Below are positions 48,674 to 61,500 of a stretch of 64,000 nucleotides of DNA, in pieces. Source of the stretch: Lotus japonicus (Eukaryota; Streptophyta; Magnoliopsida; Fabales; Fabaceae); contig NC_080044.1 of the NCBI RefSeq assembly GCF_012489685.1, positions 56,039,507 to 56,103,506 on the forward strand. Reading direction: 5' to 3'. The position numbers and the translations under genes were made by a program. Within the stretch, counting starts at the first letter, position 1; the number at the start of each line of letters is the position of its first letter. The notes beneath the pieces were generated by a model. That model ran no database searches. It was given only the letters and a program-made list of their open reading frames with translations, and had not been told where the DNA came from.

Positions 48674-49550
48674 TGTAATTCAGGTTCCCTCTGATACGAT
48701 TGTCCTGCACGATGCTAAGACAAGAGGTTCGACAATCGCTTTAACAATAAAACAGAACTTAACAACAAACAATAACACTCAGAAGTTGTTCACCCAGTTC
48801 AGTGAAAACTTTCACCTACGTCTGGAGGGTTTGCACCCAAAAGAAAGGAAATCCACTATCTCAAGATTCAGGAATTACAGACACTCATGAACGACTCAGT
48901 TCATAGTTCACTTCCTAATCTACCCAGTGTATTTCTACTTAGAATCCCAACCTAAGTATGAGAGCCCCTCTCACTTTCTCTCAATCACTGCCACAGTGAT
49001 TGGTGAACACAATGAACAAGTAAAGTTTGAACGCAATCAAACAACACAGAACCTCTCTTGCTTTATAGAATCAGTGAGCAAAGACAGATTCACAACTAAC
49101 ACAGGACGAACCACAATAACAAATCCTAAAACTCTTAATCTCTCTTTCAGCTTCGGTGATCTTCACGTTTTAGGTCTTCATCGTTTTATAGACTTCAGCA
49201 GCGGTAGCATGGGCTTTAGGGTTAGCACGGGCTGAAGAAACAGATTCCAATAACAGCAATTTGAAAACGCAATCTTGATAGATTCGGTTTCTTATTGCAC
49301 AAGTAAAGATAGAAATCAATCTTTTGACAAAGATTGTTTCAACAAATAACAACCCAACAACTAAAAACCCTTTTGGAATAGTTACTTGCTCCTCAAGTAA
49401 CTCAAAAACATATCTTCAGCAAATCTTCAGAAGGCCCATAACAGAAACACAAGCTGAGGACTGATGTCCTAGCTTCACGAGGTCAGATGCCACGGCATCT
49501 GCTTCGACAATCAGTTGTTTTGACAAAATGCAAGGCAACATGTTCCAACA
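48674..49550 (-). repeat. Copia LTR, second copy
   Basis: 877 bp against 876 bp in the first copy. The differences I saw are single-base length changes in short runs (near 48742, 48764, 48840, 49059 and 49366). The promoter words are unchanged: TGGGCT at 49210-49215 beside TTTAGGGTT, and TTTATA at 49185-49190. Confidence 0.9.
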
Positions 49551-52500
49551 GATCCTTTCCTTCCAGACTGTGTGGAGAATTTGATATTTTTTAGCAGCAC
49601 CATATCACAGCTTCCGGCAATCGCGGGACCCTCCTAAAAGTCGAATCTCCATTTAGGTTCTTTTTCAAAGATATAGCTCGTTAAGTTAGCTCTGTGTGGC
49701 CTCAATCATACTGAAAGTTAGCGAATTGTAGCCAGGGCAGTGTTCCTTTCGTTCCAGACTGTGTCGAGAATTTGATGTTTTTGAGCAGCAGCATGTCACA
49801 GTTTCCGGCAATCGCGGGACCCTCCTAAAAGTCGAATCTCCATTTAGGTTCTTTTTCAAAGTTGTAGCTCGTTAAGTTAGCTCCGTGTGGACTCAATCAG
49901 ACTGAAATTTGGCGAATTGTAGCCAGGGCTGTGATCCTTTCGTTCAGACTGTGTCGAGAATTTGAGGTTTTTGAGCAGCAGCATGTCACAGCTTCCGGCA
50001 ATCGCGGAACCCTCCTAAAAGTCGAATCTCCATTTAGTTTCTTTTTCAAAGATATAGCTCGTTAAGTTAGCTCTGTGTGGCCTCAATCAGACTGAAATTT
50101 GGCGAATTGTAGCCAGGGTTGTGATCCTTTCGTTCCAGACTGTGTCGAGAATTTGATGTCTTGAGCAGCAGCATGTCACAGCTTCCGGCAATCGCGAACC
50201 CTCTTAAAAGTCGAATCTCCATAAAAGTTCCGTTTCAAATTTGTAGCTCGTTAAGTTAGTTATGTGTGGCCTCAATCAGACTGAAATTTTGCGACTTGTA
50301 GCAAGGGATGTGATCCTTTCCTTCCAGACTGTGTTGAAAATTTGATATTTTTTAGCAGCACCATGTCACAGCTTCCGGCAATCGCGGGACCCTCCTAAAA
50401 GTCGAATCTCCATTTAGGTTCTCTTTCAAAGTTGTAGCTCATTAAGTTAGCTCCGTGTGGCCTCAATCAGACTGAAATTTGGCGAATTGTAGCCATGGCT
50501 GTGATCCTTTCGTTCCAGACTGTGTCGAGAATTTGAGGTTTTTGAGCAGCAGCATGTCACAGCATCCGGCAATCGCGGGACCCTCCTAAAAGTCGAATCC
50601 CCATTTAGCTGCTTTTTCAAAGATATAGCTCGTTAAGTTAGCTCTGTGTGGCCTCAATCAGACTGAAATTTGGCGAATTGTAGCCAAGGTTGTGATCTTT
50701 CGTTCCAGACTGTGTCGAGAATTTGATGTTTTGAGCAGCAGCATGTCACAGCTTTCGGCAATCGCGGGACCCTCCTAAAAGTCGAATCTCCATTTAGGTT
50801 CTCTTTCAAAGTTGTATCTCATTAAGTTAGCTCCGTGTGGCCTCAATCAGACTGAAATTTGGCGAATTGTAGCCATGGCTGTGATCCTTTCGTTCCAGAC
50901 TGTGTCGAGAATTTGAGGTTTTTGAGCAGCAGCATGTTACAGCTTCCGGCTATCGCGGGACCCTCCTAAAAGTTGAATCTCCATTTAGCTGCTTTTTCAA
51001 AGATATAGCTCGTTAAGTTAGCTCTGTGTGGCCTCAATCAGACTGAAATTTGGCAAATTGTAGCCATGGCTGTGATCCTTTCGTTCCAGACTGTGTCGAG
51101 AATTTGATGATTTTGAGCAGCAGCATGTCACAGTTTCCGGCAATCGCGGGACCCTCCTAAAAGTCGAATCTCCATTTAGGTTCTTTTTCAAAGTTGTAGC
51201 TCGTTAAGTTAGCTCCGTGTGGCCTCAATCAGACTGAAATTTGGCGAATTGTAGCCAGGGCTGTGATCCTTTCATTCAGACTGTGTCGAGAATTTGAGGT
51301 TTTTGAGCAGCAGCATGTCACAGCTTCCGGCAATCGCGGGACCCTCCTAAAAGTCGAATCTCCATTTAGTTTCTTTTTCAAAGATATAGCTCGTTAAGTT
51401 AGCTCTGTGTGGCCTCAATCAGACTGAAATTTGGCGAATTGTAGCCAGGGTTGTGATCCTTTCGTTCCAGACTGTGTCGAGAATTTGATGTTTTGAGCAG
51501 CAGCATGTCACAGCTTCCGGCAATCGCGGGACCCTCTTAAAAGTCGAATCTCCATAAAAGTTCCGTTTCAAATTTGTAGCTCGTTAAGTTAGTTATGTGT
51601 GGCCTCAATCAGACTGAAATTTTGCGACTTGTAGCAAGGGATGTGATCCTTTCCTTCCAGACTGTGTTGAAAATTTGATATTTTTTAGCAGCACCATGTC
51701 ACAGCTTCCGGCAATCGCGGGACCCTCCTAAAAGTCGAATCTCCATTTAAGTTCTTTTTCAAAGATATAGCTCGTTAAGTTAGCTCCGTGTGGCCTCAAT
51801 CAGACTGGAATTTGCGAATTGTAGCAAGTTTTATGATCCTTTCGTTCCAGACTGTGTCGGGAATTTGATGTTTTTGAGCAACAGCATGTCACAGCTTCCG
51901 GCTATCGCGGGACCCTCCTAAAAGTCAAATCTCCATTGAGGTTCTTTTTCAAAGTTGTAGCTCGTTAAGTTAGCTCCGTGCGGCCTCAATCAGACTAAAA
52001 TTTCGCGACTTGTAGCCTGGGCTGTGATCGTTTCGTTCCAGACTATGTCGAGAATTCGATGTTTTTGAGCAGCAGCGTGTCACAGCTTCCGGCAATCGCG
52101 GGACCCTCTTAAAAGTCGAATCTCAATTTAGGTTCTTTTTCAAAGTTGTAGCTCTTTAAGTTAGCTCAGTGTGGCCTCAATCATACTGAAATTTCAGAAC
52201 TTGTAGCCAGGGCTGAGTTCCTTTCATTGCAGACCGTGTTGAGAATTTTATGTTTTTGAGCAGCAGCTTGTCACAGCTTCCGGCAATCGCGGGATCCTCT
52301 TAAAAGTCGAATCTCCATTTAGGTTCTTTTTCAAAGTTGTAGCTCGTTAAGTTAGCTCCGTGTGGCCTCAATCAGACTAAAATTTGGCGAATTGTAGCCA
52401 GGGTAGTGTTCCTTTCGTTCCAGACTGTGTCGAGAATTTGATGTTTTTGAGCAGCAGCATGTCACAGCTTTCGGCAATCGCGGGACCCTCCTAAAAGTCG

Positions 52501-55500
52501 AATCTCCATTTAGGTTCTCTTTCAAAGTTGTATCTCTTTAAGTTAGCTCCGTGTGGCCTCAATCAGACTGAAATTTGGCGAATTGTAGCCATGGCTGTGA
52601 TCCTTTCGTTCCAGACTGTGTCGAGAATTTGAGGTTTTTGAGCAGCAGCATGTCACAGCTTCCGGCTATCGCGGGACCCTCCTAAAAGTCGAATCTCCAT
52701 TTAGCTGCTTTTTCAAAGATATAGCTCGTTAAGTTAGCTCTGTGTGGCCTCAATCAGACTGAAATTTGGCGAATTGTAGCCAGGGTTGTGATCCTTTCGT
52801 TCGAGACTGTGTCGAGAATTTGATGTTTTTGAGCAGCAGCTTGTCACAGCTTTCGGCAATCGCGGGACCCTCCTAAAAGTCGAATCTCCGTTTAGGTTCT
52901 CTTTCAAAGTTGTAGCTCATTAAGTTAGCTCCGTGTGGCCTCAATCAGACTGAAATTTGGCGAATTGTAGCCATGGCTGTGATCCTTTCGTACCAGACTG
53001 TGTCGAGAATTTGAGGTTTTTGAGCAGCAGCATGTCACAGCATCCGGCAATCGCGGGACCCTCCTAAAAGTCGAATCCCCATTTAGCTGCTTTTTCAAAG
53101 ATATAGCTCGTTAAGTTAGCTCTGTGTGGCCTCAATCAGACTGAAATTTGGCGAATTGTAGCCAAGGTTGTGATTCTTTCGTTCCAGACTGTGTCGAGAA
53201 TTTGATGTTTTGAGCAGCAGCATGTCACAGCTTCCGGCAATCGCGGAATCCTCTTAAAAGTCGAATCTCCATAAAAGTTCCTTTTCAAATTTGAGCTCGT
53301 TAAGTTAGCTATGTGTGGCCTCAATCAGACTGAAATTTTGCGAATTGTAGCCAGGGCAGTGTTCCTTTCGTTCCAGACTGTGTCGAGAATTTGATGTTTT
53401 TGAGCAGCTGCGTGTCACAGCTTTCGGCAATCGCGGGACCCTCCTAAAAGTCGAATCTCCATTTAGGTTCTCTTTCAAAGTTGTATCTCATTAAGTTAGC
53501 TTCGTGTGGCCTCAATCAGACTGAAATTTGGCGAATTGTAGCCATGGCTGTGATCCTTTCGTTCCAGACTGTGTCGAGAATTTGATGTTTTTGAGCAGCA
53601 ACATGTCACAGTTTCCGGCAATCGCGGGACCCTCCTAAAAGTCGAATCTCCATTTAGGTTCTTTTTCAAAGTTGTAGCTCGTTAAGTTAGCTCCGTGTGG
53701 CCTCAATCAGACTGAAATTTTGCGAATTGTAGCCAGGGCTGTGATCCTTTCATTCAGACTGTGTCGAGAATTTGAGGTTTTTGAGCAGCAGCATGTCACA
53801 GCTTCCGGCAATCGCGGGACCCTCCTAAAAGTCGAATCTCCATTTAGTTTCTTTTTCAAAGATATAGCTCGTTAAGTTAGCTCTGTGTGGCCTCAATCAG
53901 ACTGAAATTTGGCGAATTGTAGCCAGGGTTGTGATCCTTTCGTTCCAGACTGTGTCGAGAATTTGATGTTTTGAGCAGCAGCATGTCACAGCTTCCAGCA
54001 ATCGCGGGACCCTCTTAAAAGTCGAATCTCCATAAAAGTTCCGTTTCAAATTTGTAGCTCGTTAAGTTAGTTATGTGTGGCCTCAATCAGACTGAAATTT
54101 TGCGACTTGTAGCAAGGGATGTGATCCTTTCCTTCCAGAATGTGTTGAAAATTTGATATTTTTTAGCAGCACCATGTCACAGCTTCCTGCAATCGCGGGA
54201 CCCTCCTAAAAGTCGAATCTCCATTTAAGTTCTTTTTCAAAGATATAGCTCGTTAAGTTAGCTCCGTGTGGCCTCAATCAGACTGGAATTTGCGAATTGT
54301 AGCAAGTTTTATGATCCTTTCGTTCCAGACTGTGTCGGGAATTTGATGTTTTTGAGCAACAGCATGTCACAGCTTCCGGCAATCGCGGGACCCTCCTAAA
54401 AGTCGAATCTCCATTGAGGTTCTTTTTCAAAGTTGTAGCTCGTTAAGTTAGCTCCGTGCGGCCTCAATCAGACTAAAATTTCGCGACTTGTAGCCTGGGC
54501 TGTGATCCTTTCGTTCCAGACTATGTCGAGAATTCGATGTTTTTGAGCAGCAGCGTGTCACAGCTTCCGGCAATCGCGGGACCCTCTTAAAAGTCGAATC
54601 TCCATTTAGGTTCCTTTTCAAATTTGAGCTCGTTAAGTTAGCTATGTGTGGCCTCAATCATACTGAAATTTCAGAACTTGTAGCCAGGGCTGTGTTCCTT
54701 TCGTTCCAGACCGTGTTGAGAATTTGATGTTTTTGAGCAGCTGCGTGTCACAGCTTTCGGCAATCGCGGGATCCTCTTAAAAGTCGAATCTCCATTTAGG
54801 TTCTTTTTCAAAGTTGTAGCTCGTTAAGTTAGCTCCGTGTGGCTTCAATCAGACTGAAATTTGGCGAATTGTAGCCATGGCTGTGATCCTTTCGTTCCAG
54901 ACTGTGTCGAGAATTTGAGGTTTTTGAGCAGCAGCATGTCACAGCTTCCGGCAATCGCGGGACCCTCCTAAAAGTCGAATCTCCATTTAGCTGCTTTTTC
55001 AAAGATATAGCTCGTTAAGTTAGCTCTGTGTGGCCTCAATCAGACTGAAATTTGGCGAATTGTAGCCAGGGTTGTGATCCTTTCGTTCGAGACTGTGTCG
55101 AGAATTTGATGTTTTTGAGCAGCAGCATGTCACAGCTTTCGGCAATCGCGGGACCCTCCTAAAAGTCGAATCTCCATTTAGGTTCTCTTTCAAAGTTGTA
55201 GCTCATTAAGTTAGCTCCGTGTGGCCTCAATCAGACTGAAATTTGGCGAATTGTAGCCATGGCTGTGATCCTTTCGTACCAGACTGTGTCGAGAATTTGT
55301 GGTTTTTGAGCAGCAGCATGTCACAGCTTCCGGCAATCGCGGGACCCTCCTAAAAGTCGAATCCCCATTTAGCTGCTTTTTCAAAGATATAGCTCGTTAA
55401 GTTAGCTCTGTGTGGCCTCAATCAGACTGAAATTTGATGAATTGTAGCCAAGGTTGTGATCCTTTCGTTCCAGACTGTGTCGAGAATTTGATGTTTTGAG

Positions 55501-58500
55501 CAGCAGCATGTCACATCTTCCGGCAATCGCGGAATCCTCTTAAAAGTCGAATCTCCATAAAAGTTCCTTTTCAAATTTGAGCTCGTTAAGTTAGCTATGT
55601 GTGGCCTCAATCAGACTGAAATTTGGCGAATTGTAGCCATGGCTGTGATCCTTTCGTTCCAGACTGTGTCGAGAATTTGAGGTTTTTGACCAGCAGCATG
55701 TTACAGCTTCCGGCTATCGCGGGACCCTCCTAAAAGTTGAATCTCCATTTAGCTGCATTTTCAAAGATATAGCTCGTTAGGTTAGCTCTGTGTGGCCTCA
55801 ATCAGACTGAAATTTGGCGAATTGTAGCCATGGCTGTGATCCTTTCGTTCCAGACTGTGTCGAGAATTTGATGTTTTTGAGCAGCAGCATGTCACAGTTT
55901 CCGGCAATCGCGGGACCCTCCTAAAAGTCGAATCTCCATTTAGGTTCTTTTTCAAAGTTGTAGCTCGTTAAGTTAGCTCCGTGTGGCCTCAATCAGACTG
56001 AAATTTGGCGAATTGTAGCCAGGGCTGTGATCCTTTCATTCAGACTGTGTCGAGAATTTGAGGTTTTTGAGCAGCAGCATGTCACAGCTTCCGGCAATCG
56101 CGGGACCCTCCTAAAAGTCGAATCTCCATTTAGTTTCTTTTTCAAAGATATAGCTCGTTAAGTTAGCTCTGTGTGGCCTCAATCAGACTGAAATTTGGCG
56201 AATTGTAGCAAGGGTTGTGATCCTTTCGTTCCAGACTGTGTCGAGAATTTGATGTTTTGAGCAGCAACATGTCACAGCTTCCGGCAATCGCGGGACCCTC
56301 TTAAAAGTCGAATCTCCATAAAAGTTCCGTTTCAAATTTGTAGCTCGTTTAGTTAGTTATGTGTGGCCTCAATCAGACTGAAATTTTGCGACTTGTAGCA
56401 AGGGATGTGATCCTTTCCTTCCAGACTGTGTTGAAAATTTGATATTTTTTAGCAGCACCATGTCACAGCTTCCGGCAGTCGCGGGACCCTCCTAAAAGTC
56501 GAATCTCCATTTAAGTTCTTTTTCAAAGATATAGCTCGTTAAGTTAGCTCCGTGTGGCCTCAATCAGACTGGAATTTGCGAATTGTAGCAAGTTTTATGA
56601 TCCTTTCGTTCCAGACTGTGTCGGGAATTTGATGTTTTTGAGCAACAGCATGTCACAGCTTCCGGCAATCGCGGGACCCTCCTAAAAGTCGAATCTCCAT
56701 TGAGGTTCTTTTTCAAAGTTGTAGCTCGTTAAGTTAGCTCCGTGCGGCCTCAATCAGACTAAAATTTCGCGACTTGTAGCCTGGGCTGTGATCGTTTCGT
56801 TCCAGACTATGTCGAGAATTCGATGTTTTTGAGCAGCAGCGTGTCACAGCTTCCGGCAATCGCGGGACCCTCTTAAAAGTCGAATCTCAATTTAGGTTCT
56901 TTTTCAAAGTTGTAGCTCTTTAAGTTAGCTCAGTGTGGCCTCAATCATACTGAAATTTCAGAACTTGTAGCCAGGGCTGAGTTCCTTTCATTGCAGACCG
57001 TGTTGAGAATTTTATGTTTTTGAGCAGCAGCTTGTCACAGCTTCCGGCAATCGCGGGATCCTCTTAAAAGTCGAATCTCCATTTAGGTTCTTTTTCAAAG
57101 TTGTAGCTCGTTAAGTTAGCTCCGTGTGGCCTCAATCAGACTAAAATTTGGCGAATTGTAGCCAGGGCAGAGTTCCTTTCGTTCCAGACTGTGTCGAGAA
57201 TTTGATGTTTTTGAGCAGCAGCATGTCACAGCTTTCGGCAATCGCGGGACCCTCCTAAAAGTCGAATCTCCATTTAGGTTCTCTTTCAAAGTTGTATCTC
57301 ATTAAGTTAGCTCCGTGTGGCCTCAATCAGACTGAAATTTGGCGAATTGTAGCCATGGCTGTGATCCTTTCGTTCCAGACTGTGTCGAGAATTTGAGGTT
57401 TTTGAGCAGCAGCATGTCACAGCTTCCGGCTATCGCGGGACCCTCCTAAAAGTTGAATCTCCATTTAGCTGCTTTTTCAAAGATATAGCTCGTTAAGTTA
57501 GCTCTGTGTGGCCTCAATCAGACTGAAATTTGGCGAATTGTAGCCAGGGTTGTGATCCTTTCGTTCGAGACTGTGTCGAGAATTTGATGTTTTTGAGCAG
57601 CAGCTTGTCACAGCTTTCGGCAATCGCGAGACCCTCCTAAAAGTCGAATCTCCATTTAGGTTCTCTTTCAAAGTTGTAGCTCATTAAGTTAGCTCCGTGT
57701 GGCCTCAATCAGACTGAAATTTGGCGAATTGTAGCCATGGCTGTGATCCTTTCGTACCAGACTGTGTCGAGAATTTGAGGTTTTTGAGCAGCAGCATGTC
57801 ACAGCATCCGGCAATCGCGGGACCCTCCTAAAAGTCGAATCCCCATTTAGCTGCTTTTTCAAAGATATAGCTCGTTAAGTTAGCTCTGTGTGGCCTCAAT
57901 CAGACTGAAATTTGGCGAATTGTAGCCAAGGTTGTGATTCTTTCGTTCCAGACTGTGTCGAGAATTTGATGTTTTGAGCAGCAGCATGTCACAGCTTCCG
58001 GCAATCGCGGAATCCTCTTAAAAGTCGAATCTCCATAAAAGTTCCTTTTCAAATTTGAGCTCGTTAAGTTAGCTATGTGTGGCCTCAATCAGACTGAAAT
58101 TTTGCGAATTGTAGCCAGGGCAGTGTTCCTTTCGTTCCAGACTGTGTCGAGAATTTGATGTTTTTGAGCAGCTGCGTGTCACAGCTTTCGGCAATCGCGG
58201 GACCCTCCTAAAAGTCGAATCTCCATTTAGGTTCTCTTTCAAAGTTGTATCTCATTAAGTTAGCTTCGTGTGGCCTCAATCAGACTGAAATTTGGCGAAT
58301 TGTAGCCATGGCTGTGATCCTTTCGTTCCAGACTGTGTCGAGAATTTGATGTTTTTGAGCAGCAGCATGTCACAGTTTCCGGCAATCGCGGGACCCTCCT
58401 AAAAGTCGAATCTCCATTTAGGTTCTCTTTCAAAGTTGTAGCTCGTTAAGTTAGCTCCGTGTGGCCTCAATCAGACTGAAATTTTGCGAATTGTAGCCAG

Positions 58501-61500
58501 GGCTGTGATCCTTTCATTCAGACTGTGTCGAGAATTTGAGGTTTTTGAGCAGCAGCATGTCACAGCTTCCGGCAATCGCGGGACCCTCCTAAAAGTCGAA
58601 TCTCCATTTAGTTTCTTTTTCAAAGATATAGCTCGTTAAGTTAGCTCTGTGTGGCCTCAATCAGACTGAAATTTGGCGAATTGTAGCCAGGGTTGTGATC
58701 CTTTCGTTCCAGACTGTGTCGAGAATTTGATGTTTTGAGCAGCAGCATGTCACAGCTTCCAGCAATCGCGGGACCCTCTTAAAAGTCGAATCTCCATAAA
58801 AGTTCCGTTTCAAATTTGTAGCTCGTTAAGTTAGTTATGTGTGGCCTCAATCAGACTGAAATTTTGCGACTTGTAGCAAGGGATGTGATCCTTTCCTTCC
58901 AGAATGTGTTGAAAATTTGATATTTTTTAGCAGCACCATGTCACAGCTTCCTGCAATCGCGGGACCCTCCTAAAAGTCGAATCTCCATTTAAGTTCTTTT
59001 TCAAAGATATAGCTCGTTAAGTTAGCTCCGTGTGGCCTCAATCAGACTGGAATTTGCGAATTGTAGCAAGTTTTATGATCCTTTCGTTCCAGACTGTGTC
59101 GGGAATTTGATGTTTTTGAGCAACAGCATGTCACAGCTTCCGGCAATCGCGGGACCCTCCTAAAAGTCGAATCTCCATTGAGGTTCTTTTTCAAAGTTGT
59201 AGCTCGTTAAGTTAGCTCCGTGCGGCCTCAATCAGACTAAAATTTCACGACTTGTAGCCTGGGCTGTGATCCTTTCGTTCCAGACTATGTCGAGAATTCG
59301 ATGTTTTTGAGCAGCAGCGTGTCACAGCTTCCGGCAATCGCGAGACCCTCTTAAAAGTCGAATCTCCATTTAGGTTCCTTTTCAAATTTGAGCTCGTTAA
59401 GTTAGCTATGTGTGGCCTCAATCATACTGAAATTTCAGAACTTGTAGCCAGGGCTGTGTTCCTTTCGTTCCAGACCGTGTTGAGAATTTGATGTTTTTGA
59501 GCAGCTGCGTGTCACAGCTTTCGGCAATCGCGGGATCCTCTTAAAAGTCGAATCTCCATTTAGGTTCTTTTTCAAAGTTGTAGCTCGTTAAGTTAGCTCC
59601 GTGTGGCCTCAATCAGACTGAAATTTGGCGAATTGTAGCCATGGCTGTGATCCTTTCGTTCCAGACTGTGTCGAGAATTTGAGGTTTTGAGCAGCAGCAT
59701 GTCACAGCTTCCGGCAATCGCGGGACCCTCCTAAAAGTCGAATCTCCATTTAGCTGCTTTTTCAAAGATATAGCTCGTTAAGTTAGCTCTGTGTGGCCTC
59801 AATCAGACTGAAATTTGGCGAATTGTAGCCAGGGTTGTGATCCTTTCGTTCGAGACTGTGTCGAGAATTTGATGTTTTTGAGCAGCAGCATGTCACAGCT
59901 TTCGGCAATCGCGGGACCCTCCTAAAAGTCGAATCTCCATTTAGGTTCTCTTTCAAAGTTGTAGCTCATTAAGTTAGCTCCGTGTGGCCTCAATCAGACT
60001 GAAATTTGGCGAATTGTAGCCATGGCTGTGATCCTTTCGTACCAGACTGTGTCGAGAATTTGTGGTTTTTGAGCAGCAGCATGTCACAGCTTCCGGCAAT
60101 CGCGGGACCCTCCTAAAAGTCGAATCCCCATTTAGCTGCTTTTTCAAAGATATAGCTCGTTAAGTTAGCTCTGTGTGGCCTCAATCAGACTGAAATTTGA
60201 CGAATAGTAGCCAAGGTTGTGATCCTTTCGTTCCAGACTGTGTCGAGAATTTGATGTTTTGAGCAGCAGCATGTCACAGCTTCCGGCAATCGCGGAATCC
60301 TCTTAAAAGTCGAATCTCCATAAAAGTTCCTTTTCAAATTTGAGCTCGTTAAGTTAGCTATGTGTGGCCTCAATCAGACTGAAATTTTGCGACTTGTAGC
60401 AAGGGATGTGATCCTTTCCTTCCAGACTGTGTGGAGAATTTGATATTTTTTAGCAGCACCATATCACAGCTTCTGGCAATCGCGGGACCCTTCTAAAAGT
60501 CGAATCTCCATTTAGGTTCTTTTTCAAAGATATAGCTCGTTAAGTTAGCTCTGTTTGGCCTCAATCATACTGAAAGTTAGCGAATTGTAGCCAGGGCAGT
60601 GTTCCTTTCGTTCCAGACTGTGCGAGAATTTGAGGTTTTTGAGCAGCAGCATGTCACAGCTTCCGGCAATCGCGGGACCCTCCTAAAAGTCGAATCTCCA
60701 TTTAGTTTCTTTTTCAAAGTTGTAGCTCGTTAAGTTAGCTCTGTGTGGCCTCAATCAGACTGAAATTTGGCGAATTGTAGCCAGGGTTGTGATCCTTTCG
60801 TTCCAGACTGTGTCGAGAATTTGATGTTTTGAGCAGCAGCATGTCACAGCTTCCGGCAATCGCGGGACCCTCTTAAAAGTCGAATCTCCATAAAAGTTCC
60901 TTTTCAAATTTGTAGCTCGTTAAGTTAGCTATGTGTGGCCTCAATCAGACTGAAATTTTGTGACTTGTAGCAAGGGATGTGATCCTTTCCTTCCAGACTG
61001 TGTTGAAAATTTGATATTTTTTAGCAGCACCATGTCACAGCTTCCGGCAATCGCGGGACCCTTCAAAGATATAGCTCGTTTAGTTAGCTCCGTGTGGCCT
61101 CAATCAGACTGGAATTTGTGAATTGTAGCCAGTTTTATGATCTTTTCGTTCTAGACTGTGTCGGGAATTTGATGTTTTTGAGCAACAGCATGTCACAGCT
61201 TCCGGCAATCGCGGGACCCTCCTAAAAGTCGAATCTCCATTGAGGTTCTTTTTCAAAGTTGTAGCTCGTTAAGTTAGCTCCGTGCGGCCTCAATCAGACT
61301 AAAATTTCGCGACTTGTAGCCTGGGCTGTGATCCTTTCGTTCCAGACTTTGTCGAGAATTCGATGTTTTTGAGCAGCAGCGTGTCACAGCTTCCGGCAAT
61401 CGCGGGACCCTCTTAAAAGTCGAATCTCCATTTAGGTTCTTTTTCAAAGTTGTAGCTCATTAAGTTAGCTCAGTGTGGCCTCAATCAGACTGAAATTTCA

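Larger units (their letters stand above)
47626..49550 (-). mobile_element. Second, partial copy of the copia fragment (probable assembly duplicate)
   Basis: Corresponds to 33975-35900: the N-terminal half of gag, PBS at 48660-48671 and LTR at 48674-49550. Both its left end and the presumed satellite joint are hidden by the gap. The right-hand joint with satellite (CCAACA then GATCCTTT) is identical to that at 35900/35901, which two independent insertions would not produce. A real segmental duplication or an assembly overlap can; indel-only differences favour the latter. Confidence 0.85.
47626..61174 (-). repeat. 13.55-kb segment duplicated across the gap, right copy
   Basis: Partner of 33975-47525. 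Some homopolymers look more regular here than in the left copy (for example near 55754, 56250 and 59487), while the gag stretch near 48181 is worse. This fits two contig ends with independent errors. Confidence 0.9.

Noticed and set aside
47626..49550. A second independent copia insertion
   Set aside because: Its joint with satellite and the next 11.6 kb equal the first copy, so it is a duplicate of the same locus, real or more likely artefactual.
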